From Sphingomonas aerolata (GTDB taxonomy: Bacteria > Pseudomonadota > Alphaproteobacteria > Sphingomonadales > Sphingomonadaceae): DNA of 64,000 nucleotides. The stretch spans positions 744,001 to 808,000 of the forward strand of contig NZ_PZZN01000003.1 in the NCBI RefSeq assembly GCF_003046295.1. Direction: 5' to 3'. Both the position numbers and the translations under genes were made by a program. The notes beneath the pieces were generated by a model that was given only the letters and a program-made list of their open reading frames with translations, ran no database searches and was not told the DNA's origin. Below, piece after piece: positions 26,819 through 36,298 of the stretch; within the stretch, counting starts at the first letter, position 1; every line of letters begins with the position of its first letter.

Positions 26819-27931
26819 ATGTCCGACCAAACCGACAGCCCCGTTCTGCAGCCCGTCACGATCGGCGATCTGCGACTGCAGAATCGTATCGTCATGGCGC
26901 CGCTGACGCGCAGCCGCTCGAACGACGAGGGTGTCCCGCCCGACTTTGCCGCCGACTATTATGCGCAGCGTGCCGATGCCGGCCTCATCATCAGCGAAGC
27001 GACCAACATCTCGTCGCAGGCGCGCGGCTATGCGATGACGCCCGGCATCTGGTCGGACGCGCAGGTCGCCGCATGGACGCCGATCGTCGAGGCCGTCCAC
27101 CGGCGTGGTGGGGCGATCTTTCTTCAGTTGTGGCACACCGGCCGCATCTCGCATCCCGATCTCCACGACGGCGCACTCCCCGTCGCGCCGTCCGCGATCA
27201 AGGCGGAAGGCCAGGCCTTCACGAATGACGGGATGAAGGATTTCGTCACCCCGCGCGCGCTGGAGACGGACGAGATTCCCGCGATCGTCGAGGATTACCG
27301 CCGCGCTGCCGAACAGGCCAAGGCCGCCGGCTTTGACGGCGTCGAGGTCCATGCCGCGAACAACTATCTGCTCGAACAGTTCATCCGCGACAGCACCAAC
27401 CAGCGCAGCGACGTCTATGGCGGTTCGATCGAGAACCGGCTGCGCTTCCCGCTCGATGTCGTTCGCGCCGTGGTCGATGTCTGGGGTGCTAACCGGGTCG
27501 GGATCCGCATCTCGCCCGCCACGACCGAGCCCGGCAAGACGCCGCTCGACAGCCAGGTCGGGCGGACCTTCGACACGTTCGTCGATGCCCTGTCGGAGAT
27601 CGGGCTGCTGTACATCCACGATATCGAAGGCGTGACCCAGCAGACGCGCGACGTGCCGGACGGCGTCGACTTCCAGGCGCTGCGCAAACGTTTCTCGGGT
27701 GCGTACATCGCCAACAACCAGTATACGCTGGAGCTTGCCGAAAAGACGCTGGCGGAAGGCAATGCCGACCTGTTCAGCTTTGGTCGCCCCTTCCTCGCCA
27801 ATCCCGATCTCGTCGACCGGCTGCGCACCGGCGCGCCGCTGGCCGAGGCGCCGAAGCAATATTGGTATGGCGGCGGCGCCGTCGGCTATTCGGACTGGCC
27901 CGGCATGAACGGGAAGATCGAGCTCTCGTAA
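26819..27931 (+). CDS. Old Yellow Enzyme-type alkene reductase
   Basis: FMN-dependent NAD(P)H ene-reductase of 370 aa (NemA/xenobiotic reductase group). The first strand has RIVMAPLTRSRSND and the FMN site includes IFLQLWHTGRISHP. The substrate-binding HAANNYLLEQFIRD holds the His and Asn pair of the family. DLFSFGRPFLANPDLVDRL near the C-terminus binds the FMN phosphate. ATG 26819 is preferred because it follows GGAAGATCAG; an in-frame ATG at 26777 has no ribosome site. Such enzymes reduce activated C=C bonds of enals, enones or nitro compounds. Confidence 0.9.
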   Translation: MSDQTDSPVLQPVTIGDLRLQNRIVMAPLTRSRSNDEGVPPDFAADYYAQRADAGLIISEATNISSQARGYAMTPGIWSDAQVAAWTPIVEAVHRRGGAIFLQLWHTGRISHPDLHDGALPVAPSAIKAEGQAFTNDGMKDFVTPRALETDEIPAIVEDYRRAAEQAKAAGFDGVEVHAANNYLLEQFIRDSTNQRSDVYGGSIENRLRFPLDVVRAVVDVWGANRVGIRISPATTEPGKTPLDSQVGRTFDTFVDALSEIGLLYIHDIEGVTQQTRDVPDGVDFQALRKRFSGAYIANNQYTLELAEKTLAEGNADLFSFGRPFLANPDLVDRLRTGAPLAEAPKQYWYGGGAVGYSDWPGMNGKIELS

Positions 27932-27957
27932 TCCGGCAGAGCGTCTGAGGTGGCCGA

Positions 27958-27998
27958 GGGGACGCGGGGCAGGCACACATCGTGCCGCCCTCGTCCCC
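27958..27998. terminator. Bidirectional hairpin between OYE and the SEC-C gene
   Basis: GGGGACG pairs with CGTCCCC and the inner GGGGC and GGCAC segments pair with GCCCT and GTGCC. This gives about 17 bp with two bulges around an ACATC loop. It fills the 69-base gap between convergent genes and could stop transcription from both sides. Confidence 0.6.
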
Positions 27999-28000
27999 GA

Positions 28001-28660
28001 TCAGCCACAGCAGCGCTTGTGCTTTTTCCCCGACCCACAAGGGCACGGATCGTTGCGGCCGACTTTCGATGCCGCCGTCGCCGATGCGTCGGGTGACGAC
28101 GGGCCGGCGACGCTCACCTGCGCGGCGTACAGGCGCTGGACGGCGTCGGTGAGTTCGGCCGGCGCCCGGTCCTGAAGCGCGTTGATTTCAACGCTGTCGA
28201 GGTCGCTCTCATTGCTCGCGACCGCGATCAGCGTCGCCAGCCACGACCACGGGGCCGCCCTTGCGGGGTCGTCGGCCAGCGCGTTCCAGGCCTCGGGGCG
28301 CAGCGCGATCGCATCGGTCAGGCCGTCGATCCAATATTCCCACAGAACTTCACCGTCGCGCTCATCGACGTCGAAGATCGGTTGAAGCTTGCCGCGGGCA
28401 AGGTCGCGCGCGATCTCATCACGCCGCGCCGCCACCGCATCGGCGAACCATTGCACGTCGAGCGGATCCTCGAAGGGCGGCGTGCCGTCGGACTCGCTTC
28501 CCCAGATCACGGTCATCCACTCGCCCGGCGCGATCGCCTCCGGGGAGATCAGCAGCCCGGTGAGGAAGCCGTCGAGCTCGGTGAGCAACATCGGTTCCTC
28601 GACGGCGAGATCGGCGAGCGCGCCATCGAGGCGCCGGAAGCGTGAAGGGAATCGCTTCAC
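28001..28660 (-). CDS. UPF0149 (YecA-like) protein with C-terminal SEC-C motif
   Basis: A 219-aa protein. Residues about 10-165 form a YecA/UPF0149 helical domain (LLTELDGFLTGLLISPEAI, EWMTVIWG). The C-terminus is a zinc-binding SEC-C motif (GRNDPCPCGSGKKHKRCC). SEC-C modules bind ribosomes or SecA-type partners, so a link to translation or secretion quality control is possible. The GTG start at 28660 overlaps the stop of the upstream 65-aa gene by four bases; upstream codons in frame belong to that gene's region. Confidence 0.8.
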   Translation of the reverse strand: MKRFPSRFRRLDGALADLAVEEPMLLTELDGFLTGLLISPEAIAPGEWMTVIWGSESDGTPPFEDPLDVQWFADAVAARRDEIARDLARGKLQPIFDVDERDGEVLWEYWIDGLTDAIALRPEAWNALADDPARAAPWSWLATLIAVASNESDLDSVEINALQDRAPAELTDAVQRLYAAQVSVAGPSSPDASATAASKVGRNDPCPCGSGKKHKRCCG

Positions 28661-28854
28661 AGGCTGAGCGCGCGGCGGCGCATCTCGGCCTGTGCCATCT
28701 CGCGCAGCGGGGTCACCTCGCCCACAGCGAAGATGTCCGCGAGGTCGAGCAGATCCTCGTCGCCAAGAGCATTCACCGAGGTCTCGACGGCCACGAGGCG
28801 ATCGAGCGCGCGCGCCGTTACCATCCCCTGGCGCTTGGTTCGTATTTTGAGCAT
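28657..28854 (-). CDS. Small conserved-looking protein of unknown function (65 aa)
   Basis: I do not recognise this protein. It is Leu/Ala-rich, highly charged and predicted helical, with no signal or membrane segment. It is judged real because its stop overlaps the GTG of the SEC-C gene as GTGA, typical of coupled genes in this genome. It may be a partner of the YecA-like protein. Confidence 0.6.
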   Translation of the reverse strand: MLKIRTKRQGMVTARALDRLVAVETSVNALGDEDLLDLADIFAVGEVTPLREMAQAEMRRRALSL

Positions 28855-29154
28855 CGCCGTCCACTAGCAGAACCGGTCGGGATTTACAGGCGCAGACCAC
28901 GTCCATGATCCGGCACGCATCGACGTGCGGGAGGCAGCCACCCGGCGCACCGGATCGCAATCTCGAAAATTGTCGCGCGCTCCAAACCGTCCCTCCCCTG
29001 ACCACTCTATAATCAAGCTGACCTCGATGGGCGGTCCCCCGATTCCGCGCTCGGCGGCCAGATCGGCGTGACATGTGAGATTCAGACGGCGGCAAATCGC
29101 GGCCATGTTGTTTGAGCTATTGATTTACATGATGCAGCACAAAGGAATCCGTTG
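28855..29154. promoter_or_regulatory. 300-base divergent gap upstream of the chemoreceptor
   Basis: The gap separates the minus-strand SEC-C unit from the che operon. The last 60 bases are AT-richer (TTTGAGCTATTGATTTACAT at 29111-29130) and end in AAAGGA before the ATG at 29155, so the che promoter probably lies there. I saw no hairpin or open frame worth calling. Confidence 0.35.
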
Positions 29155-31323
29155 ATGTTGGCAAAGATCCTCGGCGGCGTCTCGTCAGACGTCCTCACGT
29201 CCGAATTGGCGCGCCTCGAGAGCATGTTTGCCGATGGTGACTTTTCACAGCGGGCGAATACTTCGCTCGCCAACGGCCAGACCCAGACGGTGCTGTGCGC
29301 GATCAACCAGATGCTCGATCGCGCGCTGCGCCCGGTTGGCCAGTTGAGCGCCCGGATCGACGACTGGAGCGCTGCGCATGACAAGGGCGATATCGACGCC
29401 ATCCTGCCGTTCGACGAGTTTCACGGAACGTTCGCGGTCATGGCGAAGCGGCTCAACCTTCTGGTCGGCAGCCACATCGCGGTCAAAAGAACCGCGATGG
29501 CCTGCGTCAGGGAATTCAGCGAGGGTAATTTCGCCGCCCCGCTAGAGCGTTTCCCCGGCAAGAAGGCGTTCATCAACGAAACGATCGAGACGCTGCGCAC
29601 AAATCTGCAGGGCCTGATCAGCGAACTGAACCACATGTCCTCCGAGCACGACAAGGGCGACATCGACGTCATCGTCGCGGCCGACCGGTTCAAGGGTGAC
29701 TTCGGCACCATGGCACGCGGCGTCAACACCATGGTCGGCAACCATATCGCCGTGAAGAAGAAGGCGATGGCCTGCATCAAGGCGTTTGGCGAAGGCAATT
29801 TCGACGCGCCGCTCGAAGCCTTTCCCGGCAAGAAAGCCTTCATCAACGACACCGTCGAGACACTTCGGCGCAACCTGCGCGATATCGTTGGCGAGGTGGA
29901 ACGGCTGATCAAGGCATCGACGGCGGGCGAGCTCGCCCAGCGCGGTGACGAGACGCGCTTCGTCGGGGATTTCGCCGGACTGGTCTGCGGGATCAACGCG
30001 ATGCTCGACGCGACGCTGCTGCCGATCGAGGAGGGCAATCGCGTCCTGAACCTCGCCAGCGTCGGTGACCTGCGCGAGATGGTCGAGATCCCCTGCCAGG
30101 GCGACCATCGCCGCATGAAGGATTCCATCAACGCGCTGGTCGACAATCTGCGGGTAAGCGCCAGTCTCGCCGACAAGATCGCCGATGGTGATCTGAGCTT
30201 TGCACATCAGCCATTGTCCGACCAGGATACGCTTGGACAGGCGATCGTGCGGATGGTCGACAATCTGCGGGTGAGTGCCGATCTGGCCGACAAGATTGCC
30301 GATGGCGATCTGGCCGTGTCGCACCAGCCCATGTCCGACAAGGATGTTCTCGGCCAGGCGCTGGTGCGGATGATCGAACAATTGCGCAACGTCGTCGGCA
30401 AGGCCAGCGGCGCCGCCGACAACGTCTCGGCCGGAAGCCAGGAGCTGTCGGCAAGTTCCGAGCAGGTCTCGCAAGGCGCGACCGAGCAGGCGGCGGCTGC
30501 CGAAGAAGCGTCTTCGGCGATGGAAGAGATTGCCGCCAACATCAAGCAGAGCGCGGACAATGCCGCGCAGACCGAGAAGATCGCCCGCCAGTCTGCGAAG
30601 GACGCCGAACTCAGCGGGATCGCGGTCCAGCGCGCGGTCAATGCAATGCGGACGATCGCGGAGAAGATCGGCATCGTCCAGGAGATTGCCCGGCAGACCG
30701 ATCTGCTCGCGCTGAACGCCGCGGTCGAGGCTGCGCGCGCGGGCGAACATGGCCGCGGCTTTGCCGTCGTCGCCTCGGAGGTCCGCAAGCTCGCGGAACG
30801 CAGTCAGGTCGCGGCGGCAGAGATCGGATCGGTCTCGTCGCAGACCGTCGCAGCGGCGACCGAAGCCGGCGACATGTTGACCAAGCTGGTGCCCGACATC
30901 AGCCGCACCGCCGAACTCGTCGCCGAGATCAGCGCGGCCTGCCGTGAACAGGATATCGGCGCGGCACAGATAAACGAGGCGATCCAGCAGCTCGACCTGA
31001 TCAGTCAGCAGAATGCCGGTGCGTCCGAACAGATCACCGCGACGTCGGAAGAACTGGCCTCGCAGGCCGAGGAACTCCAGGCCAGCATCGCCTATTTCCG
31101 GACCGGCGGCGGCGCGGACCTTAGCCATCGGCGGCCGGCCCCGACCGTGCAGCGCAAAGTGAGCGCGCGCAGCCCAATCGCCGCCCGGCCAAGCGCCAAG
31201 GCCAAGCGGCCGAAGCCCAATTCTATCGCCGACCAGCAGGCCCGCGTGAACGGCTTCGCGCTTGATCTAATCAAGGGTGGCACCGACGCCGACGACGATG
31301 CTTTCGGCGCGCAGGCGGCCTGA
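29155..31323 (+). CDS. Cytoplasmic poly-HAMP methyl-accepting chemotaxis protein
   Basis: Chemoreceptor of 722 aa without any transmembrane segment. Residues 1-415 are a chain of HAMP-like helical modules, including two near-identical tandem units of 90 and of 39 residues. Residues about 430-660 form the coiled-coil signalling domain. Its hairpin tip [20 protein letters not shown] near residue 510 contacts CheA and CheW. There is no C-terminal NWETF-type tether for CheR. AAGGA supports ATG 29155 over a TTG three bases earlier. As first gene of the che operon it is the likely cognate receptor, sensing a cytoplasmic signal. Confidence 0.9.
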   Translation: MLAKILGGVSSDVLTSELARLESMFADGDFSQRANTSLANGQTQTVLCAINQMLDRALRPVGQLSARIDDWSAAHDKGDIDAILPFDEFHGTFAVMAKRLNLLVGSHIAVKRTAMACVREFSEGNFAAPLERFPGKKAFINETIETLRTNLQGLISELNHMSSEHDKGDIDVIVAADRFKGDFGTMARGVNTMVGNHIAVKKKAMACIKAFGEGNFDAPLEAFPGKKAFINDTVETLRRNLRDIVGEVERLIKASTAGELAQRGDETRFVGDFAGLVCGINAMLDATLLPIEEGNRVLNLASVGDLREMVEIPCQGDHRRMKDSINALVDNLRVSASLADKIADGDLSFAHQPLSDQDTLGQAIVRMVDNLRVSADLADKIADGDLAVSHQPMSDKDVLGQALVRMIEQLRNVVGKASGAADNVSAGSQELSASSEQVSQGATEQAAAAEEASSAMEEIAANIKQSADNAAQTEKIARQSAKDAELSGIAVQRAVNAMRTIAEKIGIVQEIARQTDLLALNAAVEAARAGEHGRGFAVVASEVRKLAERSQVAAAEIGSVSSQTVAAATEAGDMLTKLVPDISRTAELVAEISAACREQDIGAAQINEAIQQLDLISQQNAGASEQITATSEELASQAEELQASIAYFRTGGGADLSHRRPAPTVQRKVSARSPIAARPSAKAKRPKPNSIADQQARVNGFALDLIKGGTDADDDAFGAQAA
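29377..29916 (+). repeat. Two tandem 270-base coding repeats in the chemoreceptor
   Basis: Units 29377-29646 and 29647-29916 each encode 90 residues starting HDKGDID and containing FPGKKAFIN and ETLR blocks in the same register. They are diverged copies of a HAMP-like module pair. Confidence 0.75.
30139..30372 (+). repeat. Two tandem 117-base coding repeats in the chemoreceptor
   Basis: Units 30139-30255 and 30256-30372 encode 39 residues each, both beginning VDNLRVSA or the like and continuing [10 protein letters not shown]. The nucleotide match is high over the first 40 bases, which suggests a recent duplication of one HAMP module. Confidence 0.75.
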
Positions 31324-31386
31324 GCGCGGATTGCGCAGGCGGGCGGCCTAGCCGGTAATCAGACGCAATCGCTGACGCTGTGGTGA

Positions 31387-31414
31387 GGCGATCGCGCCGT
31401 CGGGCGCGGTCGCC
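31387..31414 (+). terminator. Hairpin between the chemoreceptor and STAS genes
   Basis: GGCGATCGCGCC pairs with GGCGCGGTCGCC (one G-T pair) around a GTCG loop, 63 bases after the receptor stop. Only two T follow. It may attenuate read-through, lowering expression of the downstream che genes relative to the receptor. Confidence 0.5.
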
Positions 31415-31542
31415 TTGCGGCGTCAATGACGACCTGATCGAAAATAAGCGATGGGTCCGGAACGGACCTCTTGGCCGCCGTCTATAATGAACCAGCGGAC
31501 CCGGCCGCGCGAAGCTGCCGGTCGGAGAGAATGGGGGAACGC

Positions 31543-31854
31543 ATGGCGCAAATCATCCTTGTACCGGCCACCGTCACGACCAGCTCGGTGGTGCCGTTCG
31601 CTGCGGACCTCGCGTCGCAGCTTGAGCAGCATGACGCGATCGAACTCGATCTCTCCGCCGTTGTCGAAGCCGATGTCAGCCTGTTGCAGCTCGTCTGCGC
31701 GGCGCGCCGTCAGGCCGAACGCGACGGCAAGTCCCTGCGCCTCGCACAGCCGGTGCACGACGCGCTGGCGGCGCTGCTCGGGCGCGCGGGCTTCCTCACC
31801 GATATCCCATCAGCCGATCAGAATTTCTGGTTTCACGGAGACCTGCCGCGATGA
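31543..31854 (+). CDS. STAS-domain protein of the che operon
   Basis: A 103-aa single STAS domain like anti-sigma-factor antagonists. The IELDLSAVVEADVSLLQL segment corresponds to the conserved phosphorylation loop. The ATG at 31543 follows GGGGGA at good spacing; an ATG at 31531 is too close to its purine tract. It overlaps CheY as ATGA. In che operons such proteins may tune signalling or link to a partner-switch; the exact job is not known here. Confidence 0.8.
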   Translation: MAQIILVPATVTTSSVVPFAADLASQLEQHDAIELDLSAVVEADVSLLQLVCAARRQAERDGKSLRLAQPVHDALAALLGRAGFLTDIPSADQNFWFHGDLPR

Positions 31855-32219
31855 GCGCATCCATCCTTATCGTCGATGATTCCACCAGCATACGCGTCGC
31901 CATCCGCATGGCGCTGACCGGGGCTGGCTACACCGTCAGCGAGGCCGCCGACGGCGCGCAGGGCCTGAGCAAGGCCAGCGGCAGCCGCTTCGACATGATC
32001 ATCACCGATCTCAACATGCCCAACATGGACGGGCTGTCGATGATCCGCGCGCTGCGCAAGAACCCCGCGCAATGCGGTACCCCGATCCTGTTCCTCACCA
32101 CTGAATCCGAGGATGCGATGAAGCAGCAAGCCAAGGCCGCCGGCGCGACCGGCTGGCTGGTCAAGCCGTTCGTCCCCGAACAGCTGATCCGGGTCGTGCG
32201 CAAGGTCCTCGGACGGTGA
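31851..32219 (+). CDS. cheY: CheY-type single-domain response regulator
   Basis: Receiver domain of 122 aa. Acidic pocket Asp9-Asp10, phospho-acceptor Asp53 (IITDLNMPNMDG), Thr at FLTTES and Lys104-region KPF are all present. It overlaps the STAS gene before it and the GTG of cheA after it by four bases. It is the expected output regulator of the system; its target is not visible because no motility genes lie nearby. Confidence 0.9.
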   Translation: MSASILIVDDSTSIRVAIRMALTGAGYTVSEAADGAQGLSKASGSRFDMIITDLNMPNMDGLSMIRALRKNPAQCGTPILFLTTESEDAMKQQAKAAGATGWLVKPFVPEQLIRVVRKVLGR

Positions 32220-34228
32220 GCCAGAACGACCCCGTCGCCGCATTCCGCGTCGAGGCGGGCGAAGTCCTCGAACAAGTCGAGCAGGGCCTGCTCGATCTGG
32301 GTCACCGGCTGGACGATCACGAGCTGATCGACGCGGTGTTCCGCGGACTGCACACGCTCAAGGGCTCGGGCGCGATGTTCGGCTTCGACGCGCTGGCCAG
32401 CTTCACGCATCACTGCGAAACCGCCTTCGACCGCGTCCGCAAGAACCTGACCCCCGCCACGCCGCAGCTGATCGCGGTCATCCTGTCCGCGCAGGACCAC
32501 ATGCGCGCGCTGATCGAGGGCGACGCGACCGACCGCAAGGCGGAAGGCGACGCGATCCTGGCGAAGCTGCAGGCGGCGCTCGACGGCGCGCCCGCGCCGA
32601 CGCCGGAGGCACCGCCCGTCGTGCAGGGGTGGCGGCTGTCGCTCCGCCTGCCCCCCGAAGCGATGCAGAATGGCATCAACCCGCTCGCGCTGCTCGATGA
32701 ATTGCGCACGCTCGGCGACTGCCGGATCGTCGCGCGGACCGACCAGGTGCCGCCGCTTGCCGAGCTGGTGCCGACCGAATGCCATATCGGCTGGGATATC
32801 GAAGTGCGCGGCGCGGTGTCGCGGGATGACCTCGAGGATGTCTTCATATTCGTACTCGACGACCTGGATCTTCAGATCGAGGCGATCGGCGACACGTCGT
32901 GCGACGACGTGGAGGATACCGCGCCGCCGCCTGGCGCGGGGACGACGCCGTCTGCGCTCCCGCCCACACGGGTCGACACGATGCCACCGGCGCAGGATCG
33001 CGACCCGGCCACCACCCCGAACGGCCGGGGCGCGCCCAAGACCGGCGAAAGCGTCCGGGTACCCGCCGAACGCCTCGACCTGCTGATGGACCGGGTGGGC
33101 GAACTCGTCATCGTCCAGAGCCGGCTGTCGCAGCTGGCGCATAGCAGCGGCAGCAATGCGACGGACGTCGCGCTTCGCTCCATCTCCGAAGAGATCGAGC
33201 GGCTGGCGAGCGAATTGCGCGACACGGTGATGGTGCTCCGCATGGTGCCCGTCGCCACGCTGTTCGGCCGCTTCCGCCGCCTCGTCCACGACATCGCGCG
33301 CGATACCGGCAAGACGATCGAGCTGTCGACCGACGGTGAGACCACCGAGGTCGACAAGACGGTGATCGAACGGCTCGCCGATCCGCTCATCCACCTGATC
33401 CGCAACGCCTGCGATCACGGTATCGAACCGCCCGAGCGGCGCCTCGCCGCGGGAAAGCCCGAGATCGGGCAGGTCCGGCTGTCCGCGCGTCAGGAGGGTG
33501 GCGAGGTCGTCATCACGATCCGCGACGACGGCCACGGCATCGACCGTGAGCGCGTCCGCGCCAAGGCCGAGGCACACGGGCTGCTCCAGCCGGGACAGGT
33601 CGTGAGCGACCAGGAGTTGCTCCAGATGATCTTCCATCCCGGCTTCTCGACCGCGCCGCAGATCACCAGCCTGTCGGGCCGCGGTGTCGGGATGGACGTG
33701 GTCAAGCGCACGATCGAGAGCCTGCGCGGCACGATCGAGGTCGCAAGCGTATCGGGCCAGGGGTCGGCGATGTCGCTGCGCATCCCGCTGACGCTCGCGA
33801 TCATCGACGGGCTGCTGATCCGGGTCGGCGACGGTCGCTACGTCATTCCGCTCGCCGTGGTCGAGGAATGCATCGAACTCAGCCTAGAGGAAGACCTGCG
33901 TTCGCGGGGGCGGAGCTTCATCACGCTACGCGACCGGCTCGTGCCGTTCGTCCGGCTGCGTGAGATGTTCGCGACGGGGACGAAGCCCAGCGTCCACCAG
34001 AAGATCGTCATCATCGCGACCGGCACCGAGCGGGTCGGACTGGTGGTCGACCAGATCATCGGCAGCCACCAGACCGTAATCAAGCCGATGTCGGCGGTGC
34101 ATTGCAACGTCCCGACCTTCGCCGGCGCGACGATCCTCGGCGATGGCGGCGTCGCGCTGATCCTCGACGTCGTCCAGCTCGTCGCGCTGGGCCAGCATCA
34201 GGAGGAGCGGCTTCGCGCCGTTGCATGA
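32216..34228 (+). CDS. cheA: Chemotaxis histidine kinase CheA
   Basis: CheA of 670 aa starting at a GTG coupled to cheY. The P1 Hpt domain has phospho-accepting His46 in GLHTLKGSG. A P2-like region spans about 135-225 and is followed by a Pro/Thr-rich linker. Dimerisation starts near VRVPAERLDLLMDRVGELV. The kinase core has the N box HLIRNACDHGIEPPERRLA and G boxes IRDDGHGID and GRGVGMDVVK. A CheW-like P5 domain ends the protein. All catalytic motifs look intact. Confidence 0.93.
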   Translation: MSQNDPVAAFRVEAGEVLEQVEQGLLDLGHRLDDHELIDAVFRGLHTLKGSGAMFGFDALASFTHHCETAFDRVRKNLTPATPQLIAVILSAQDHMRALIEGDATDRKAEGDAILAKLQAALDGAPAPTPEAPPVVQGWRLSLRLPPEAMQNGINPLALLDELRTLGDCRIVARTDQVPPLAELVPTECHIGWDIEVRGAVSRDDLEDVFIFVLDDLDLQIEAIGDTSCDDVEDTAPPPGAGTTPSALPPTRVDTMPPAQDRDPATTPNGRGAPKTGESVRVPAERLDLLMDRVGELVIVQSRLSQLAHSSGSNATDVALRSISEEIERLASELRDTVMVLRMVPVATLFGRFRRLVHDIARDTGKTIELSTDGETTEVDKTVIERLADPLIHLIRNACDHGIEPPERRLAAGKPEIGQVRLSARQEGGEVVITIRDDGHGIDRERVRAKAEAHGLLQPGQVVSDQELLQMIFHPGFSTAPQITSLSGRGVGMDVVKRTIESLRGTIEVASVSGQGSAMSLRIPLTLAIIDGLLIRVGDGRYVIPLAVVEECIELSLEEDLRSRGRSFITLRDRLVPFVRLREMFATGTKPSVHQKIVIIATGTERVGLVVDQIIGSHQTVIKPMSAVHCNVPTFAGATILGDGGVALILDVVQLVALGQHQEERLRAVA

Positions 34229-34746
34229 CCATGGAAGACACGACGGAAACCCAGTGGGACGAAGACGGCCGGCTCGAGGTGCTGACGTTCGATCTGCAAG
34301 CCGAGAAGTTCGCGGTCGAGGCGGTCCTCGTCCGGGAGATCCTGGACCTGCTGCCCGAAACGGTCGTGCCGGGTGCGGACCGGCTGGTCGCGAGCGTCGC
34401 GAACTTCCGCGGCAAGATCATCCCGATCGCCGACCTGCGCCTGGCGTTCGGCCTCCCCTCGGCGGAATCGACGATGGACAGCCGGATCGTGGTGGTCGAG
34501 CTCGACGTCGACGGTGTCCCGACCCAGATCGGCATCCGCACCGACAAGGTGCACGAGGTGACGACCTTGCACCGCAATGCCAGTGAGACCCCGCCCACGG
34601 TCGGCCTGCGCTGGCGCCGCGATTTCATCCGCGAGCTGGTGCGGACGCCGCAGGGCGTCATCGTCCTCGCCAATATCGCGCGGATCTTCGACCCGCTGCT
34701 CGGTGGCCGCGCCACCCCCGCCGTGCTCGCGCCGGCACTCCTCTGA
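34225..34746 (+). CDS. cheW: CheW adaptor 1
   Basis: CheW-domain protein of 173 aa coupling receptor and CheA. Typical segments are LTFDLQAEKFAVEAVLVREI, FRGKIIPIADLRLAFGL and GVIVLANIARIF. The ATG at 34225 overlaps the cheA stop. A second CheW follows, so they may serve different receptors or the 578-aa protein downstream. Confidence 0.9.
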   Translation: MTMEDTTETQWDEDGRLEVLTFDLQAEKFAVEAVLVREILDLLPETVVPGADRLVASVANFRGKIIPIADLRLAFGLPSAESTMDSRIVVVELDVDGVPTQIGIRTDKVHEVTTLHRNASETPPTVGLRWRRDFIRELVRTPQGVIVLANIARIFDPLLGGRATPAVLAPALL

Positions 34747-34872
34747 CGCTGGAAGGACCGACATGTACGGGTCAATCGAACGATGCTCGGCGACGGCCAC
34801 TGATCGGTCCCGCGGGTCCCGGCCGGGTGGTGCGGCACGCCCCCGCTCCGCAGCCTGTGCTGGGTGCGCGGC

Positions 34873-35349
34873 ATGAGCGTCGCCGGAGAGCTGCAGGCCG
34901 TGACCTTCGGGCTGGGTGCCGAAACCTTTGCCGTGCCCGTCACGCTGGTCTGCGAGATCCTCGACTGGACCGAGACCTTCCATATTCCGAACGGCCCCGA
35001 TTATCTGCTGGGGCTGACCGATCTGCGCGGCGAGGGCGTGACGACGATCGATCTGCGACGCCGCCTCGGCCTGCCGCCGGTCGCGCCGACGCCGAGCACG
35101 CGGATTCTGGTGATCGATGTCCCCGTCGACGGGCGCAACCTGGTCCTAGGCCTCGTCGTCGACCGGGTGCTGGAGGTCAGCACCTTCGACCGCGGCCAGA
35201 TCGGCGCGGCGCCCGATATCGGCGTCCGCTGGCCCTCGCGCTATATTGCGGGGGTGGTCAAGCGGACCGAGGGTTTCGTCGTGCTGGTCGATGTCGCGCA
35301 GATCTTCTCCAGCGCCGAGGTCAACGCCCTGCACGCCAGCGCCGCATGA
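34873..35349 (+). CDS. cheW: CheW adaptor 2
   Basis: Second CheW, about 158 aa, with VTFGLGAETFAVPVTLVCEI, LTDLRGEGVTTIDLRRRLG and EGFVVLVDVAQIF. The ATG at 34873 is chosen by alignment to CheW start regions; a GTG at 34864 is in frame and neither has a strong ribosome site. It stands 126 bases after the first CheW, unlike the otherwise overlapping genes. It is clearly diverged from its neighbour, so not a recent duplicate. Confidence 0.87.
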   Translation: MSVAGELQAVTFGLGAETFAVPVTLVCEILDWTETFHIPNGPDYLLGLTDLRGEGVTTIDLRRRLGLPPVAPTPSTRILVIDVPVDGRNLVLGLVVDRVLEVSTFDRGQIGAAPDIGVRWPSRYIAGVVKRTEGFVVLVDVAQIFSSAEVNALHASAA

Positions 35350-35431
35350 CGGGGTCGCGTCGCGACCCCTGACACCCAATCCTCATGGTGCCGCCTCGAA
35401 CGGTCCCTCGTCATTTCTGGAGCTGGCTCCC

Positions 35432-36295
35432 GTGTCCTTCATCTCCCCGATCGTCAAAGCTACGCCGAGCGCCTCGGACCAGATCGGCCCGCGCGAGTTC
35501 GCGCAGCTCGCCGACTATATCTTCGACTATGCCGGGATCCGGATGCCGGCGAGCAAGCGGACGATGCTCGAAGGGCGGTTGCGGCGCCGGCAACGCGCGC
35601 TGGGGTTCGATACGCTCGAGGCCTATTGTCGCCATGTCCTGACGGACAATAATCTCGATCAGGAAGGCATCCACCTGATCAATGCGGTGACGACCAACAA
35701 GACGGACTTCTTCCGCGAACCGGTCCATTTCGACTTTCTGCGCGACGTCGCCCTCCCCGGCTTGGAAGCGACCTATCTGCGGACGATCCGTGCCTGGAGC
35801 GTCGCCTGCTCGACCGGGCCCGAGCCCTACACGATCGCGATGCTGCTCGACCAGTTTGCCGCCACGCGCCGCGGCATCGCTTACAGCGTATTGGCGACCG
35901 ATCTGGACACCGAGGTGCTCGAGATCGCCCGGCGCGGCATCTATCCCGCCGATCTCGCAGAGCCCGTTCCGGCGGCGCTGCGGCGCAAATATCTGATGGA
36001 ATCGCGTGATCCGGCGCGTCGCGAAGTCCGCGTGATACCCGAGTTGCGCCGGGCGATCGCGTTCGCCCGGCTGAACCTGATGGACGAGGTCTATCCGGTC
36101 GGCGAGCCGATGCACCTGATCTTCTGCCGCAACGTCCTCATCTATTTCGACAAGCCGACCCAGCATGAGGTCGTCTCGAAGCTCGTCAGCAGGCTCGCGC
36201 CGGGTGGTTACCTGTTCCTCGGGCATTCGGAATCGATCACGGGCCACGACCTGCCGCTCGTGCCCGTCGCCCACACCGTTTTCCAGCGGAGCTGA
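35432..36295 (+). CDS. cheR: Chemotaxis protein methyltransferase CheR
   Basis: SAM-dependent receptor glutamate methyltransferase, 287 aa. The N-terminal helical domain contains YAGIRMPASKRTMLEGRLRR. The SAM-binding motif is ACSTGPEPYTIAMLL and the C-terminal blocks are LIFCRNVLIYFDKPTQ and GGYLFLGHSESI. A GTG at 35432 behind GGAG is the likely start. Confidence 0.9.
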   Translation: MSFISPIVKATPSASDQIGPREFAQLADYIFDYAGIRMPASKRTMLEGRLRRRQRALGFDTLEAYCRHVLTDNNLDQEGIHLINAVTTNKTDFFREPVHFDFLRDVALPGLEATYLRTIRAWSVACSTGPEPYTIAMLLDQFAATRRGIAYSVLATDLDTEVLEIARRGIYPADLAEPVPAALRRKYLMESRDPARREVRVIPELRRAIAFARLNLMDEVYPVGEPMHLIFCRNVLIYFDKPTQHEVVSKLVSRLAPGGYLFLGHSESITGHDLPLVPVAHTVFQRS

Positions 36296-36298
36296 TCC

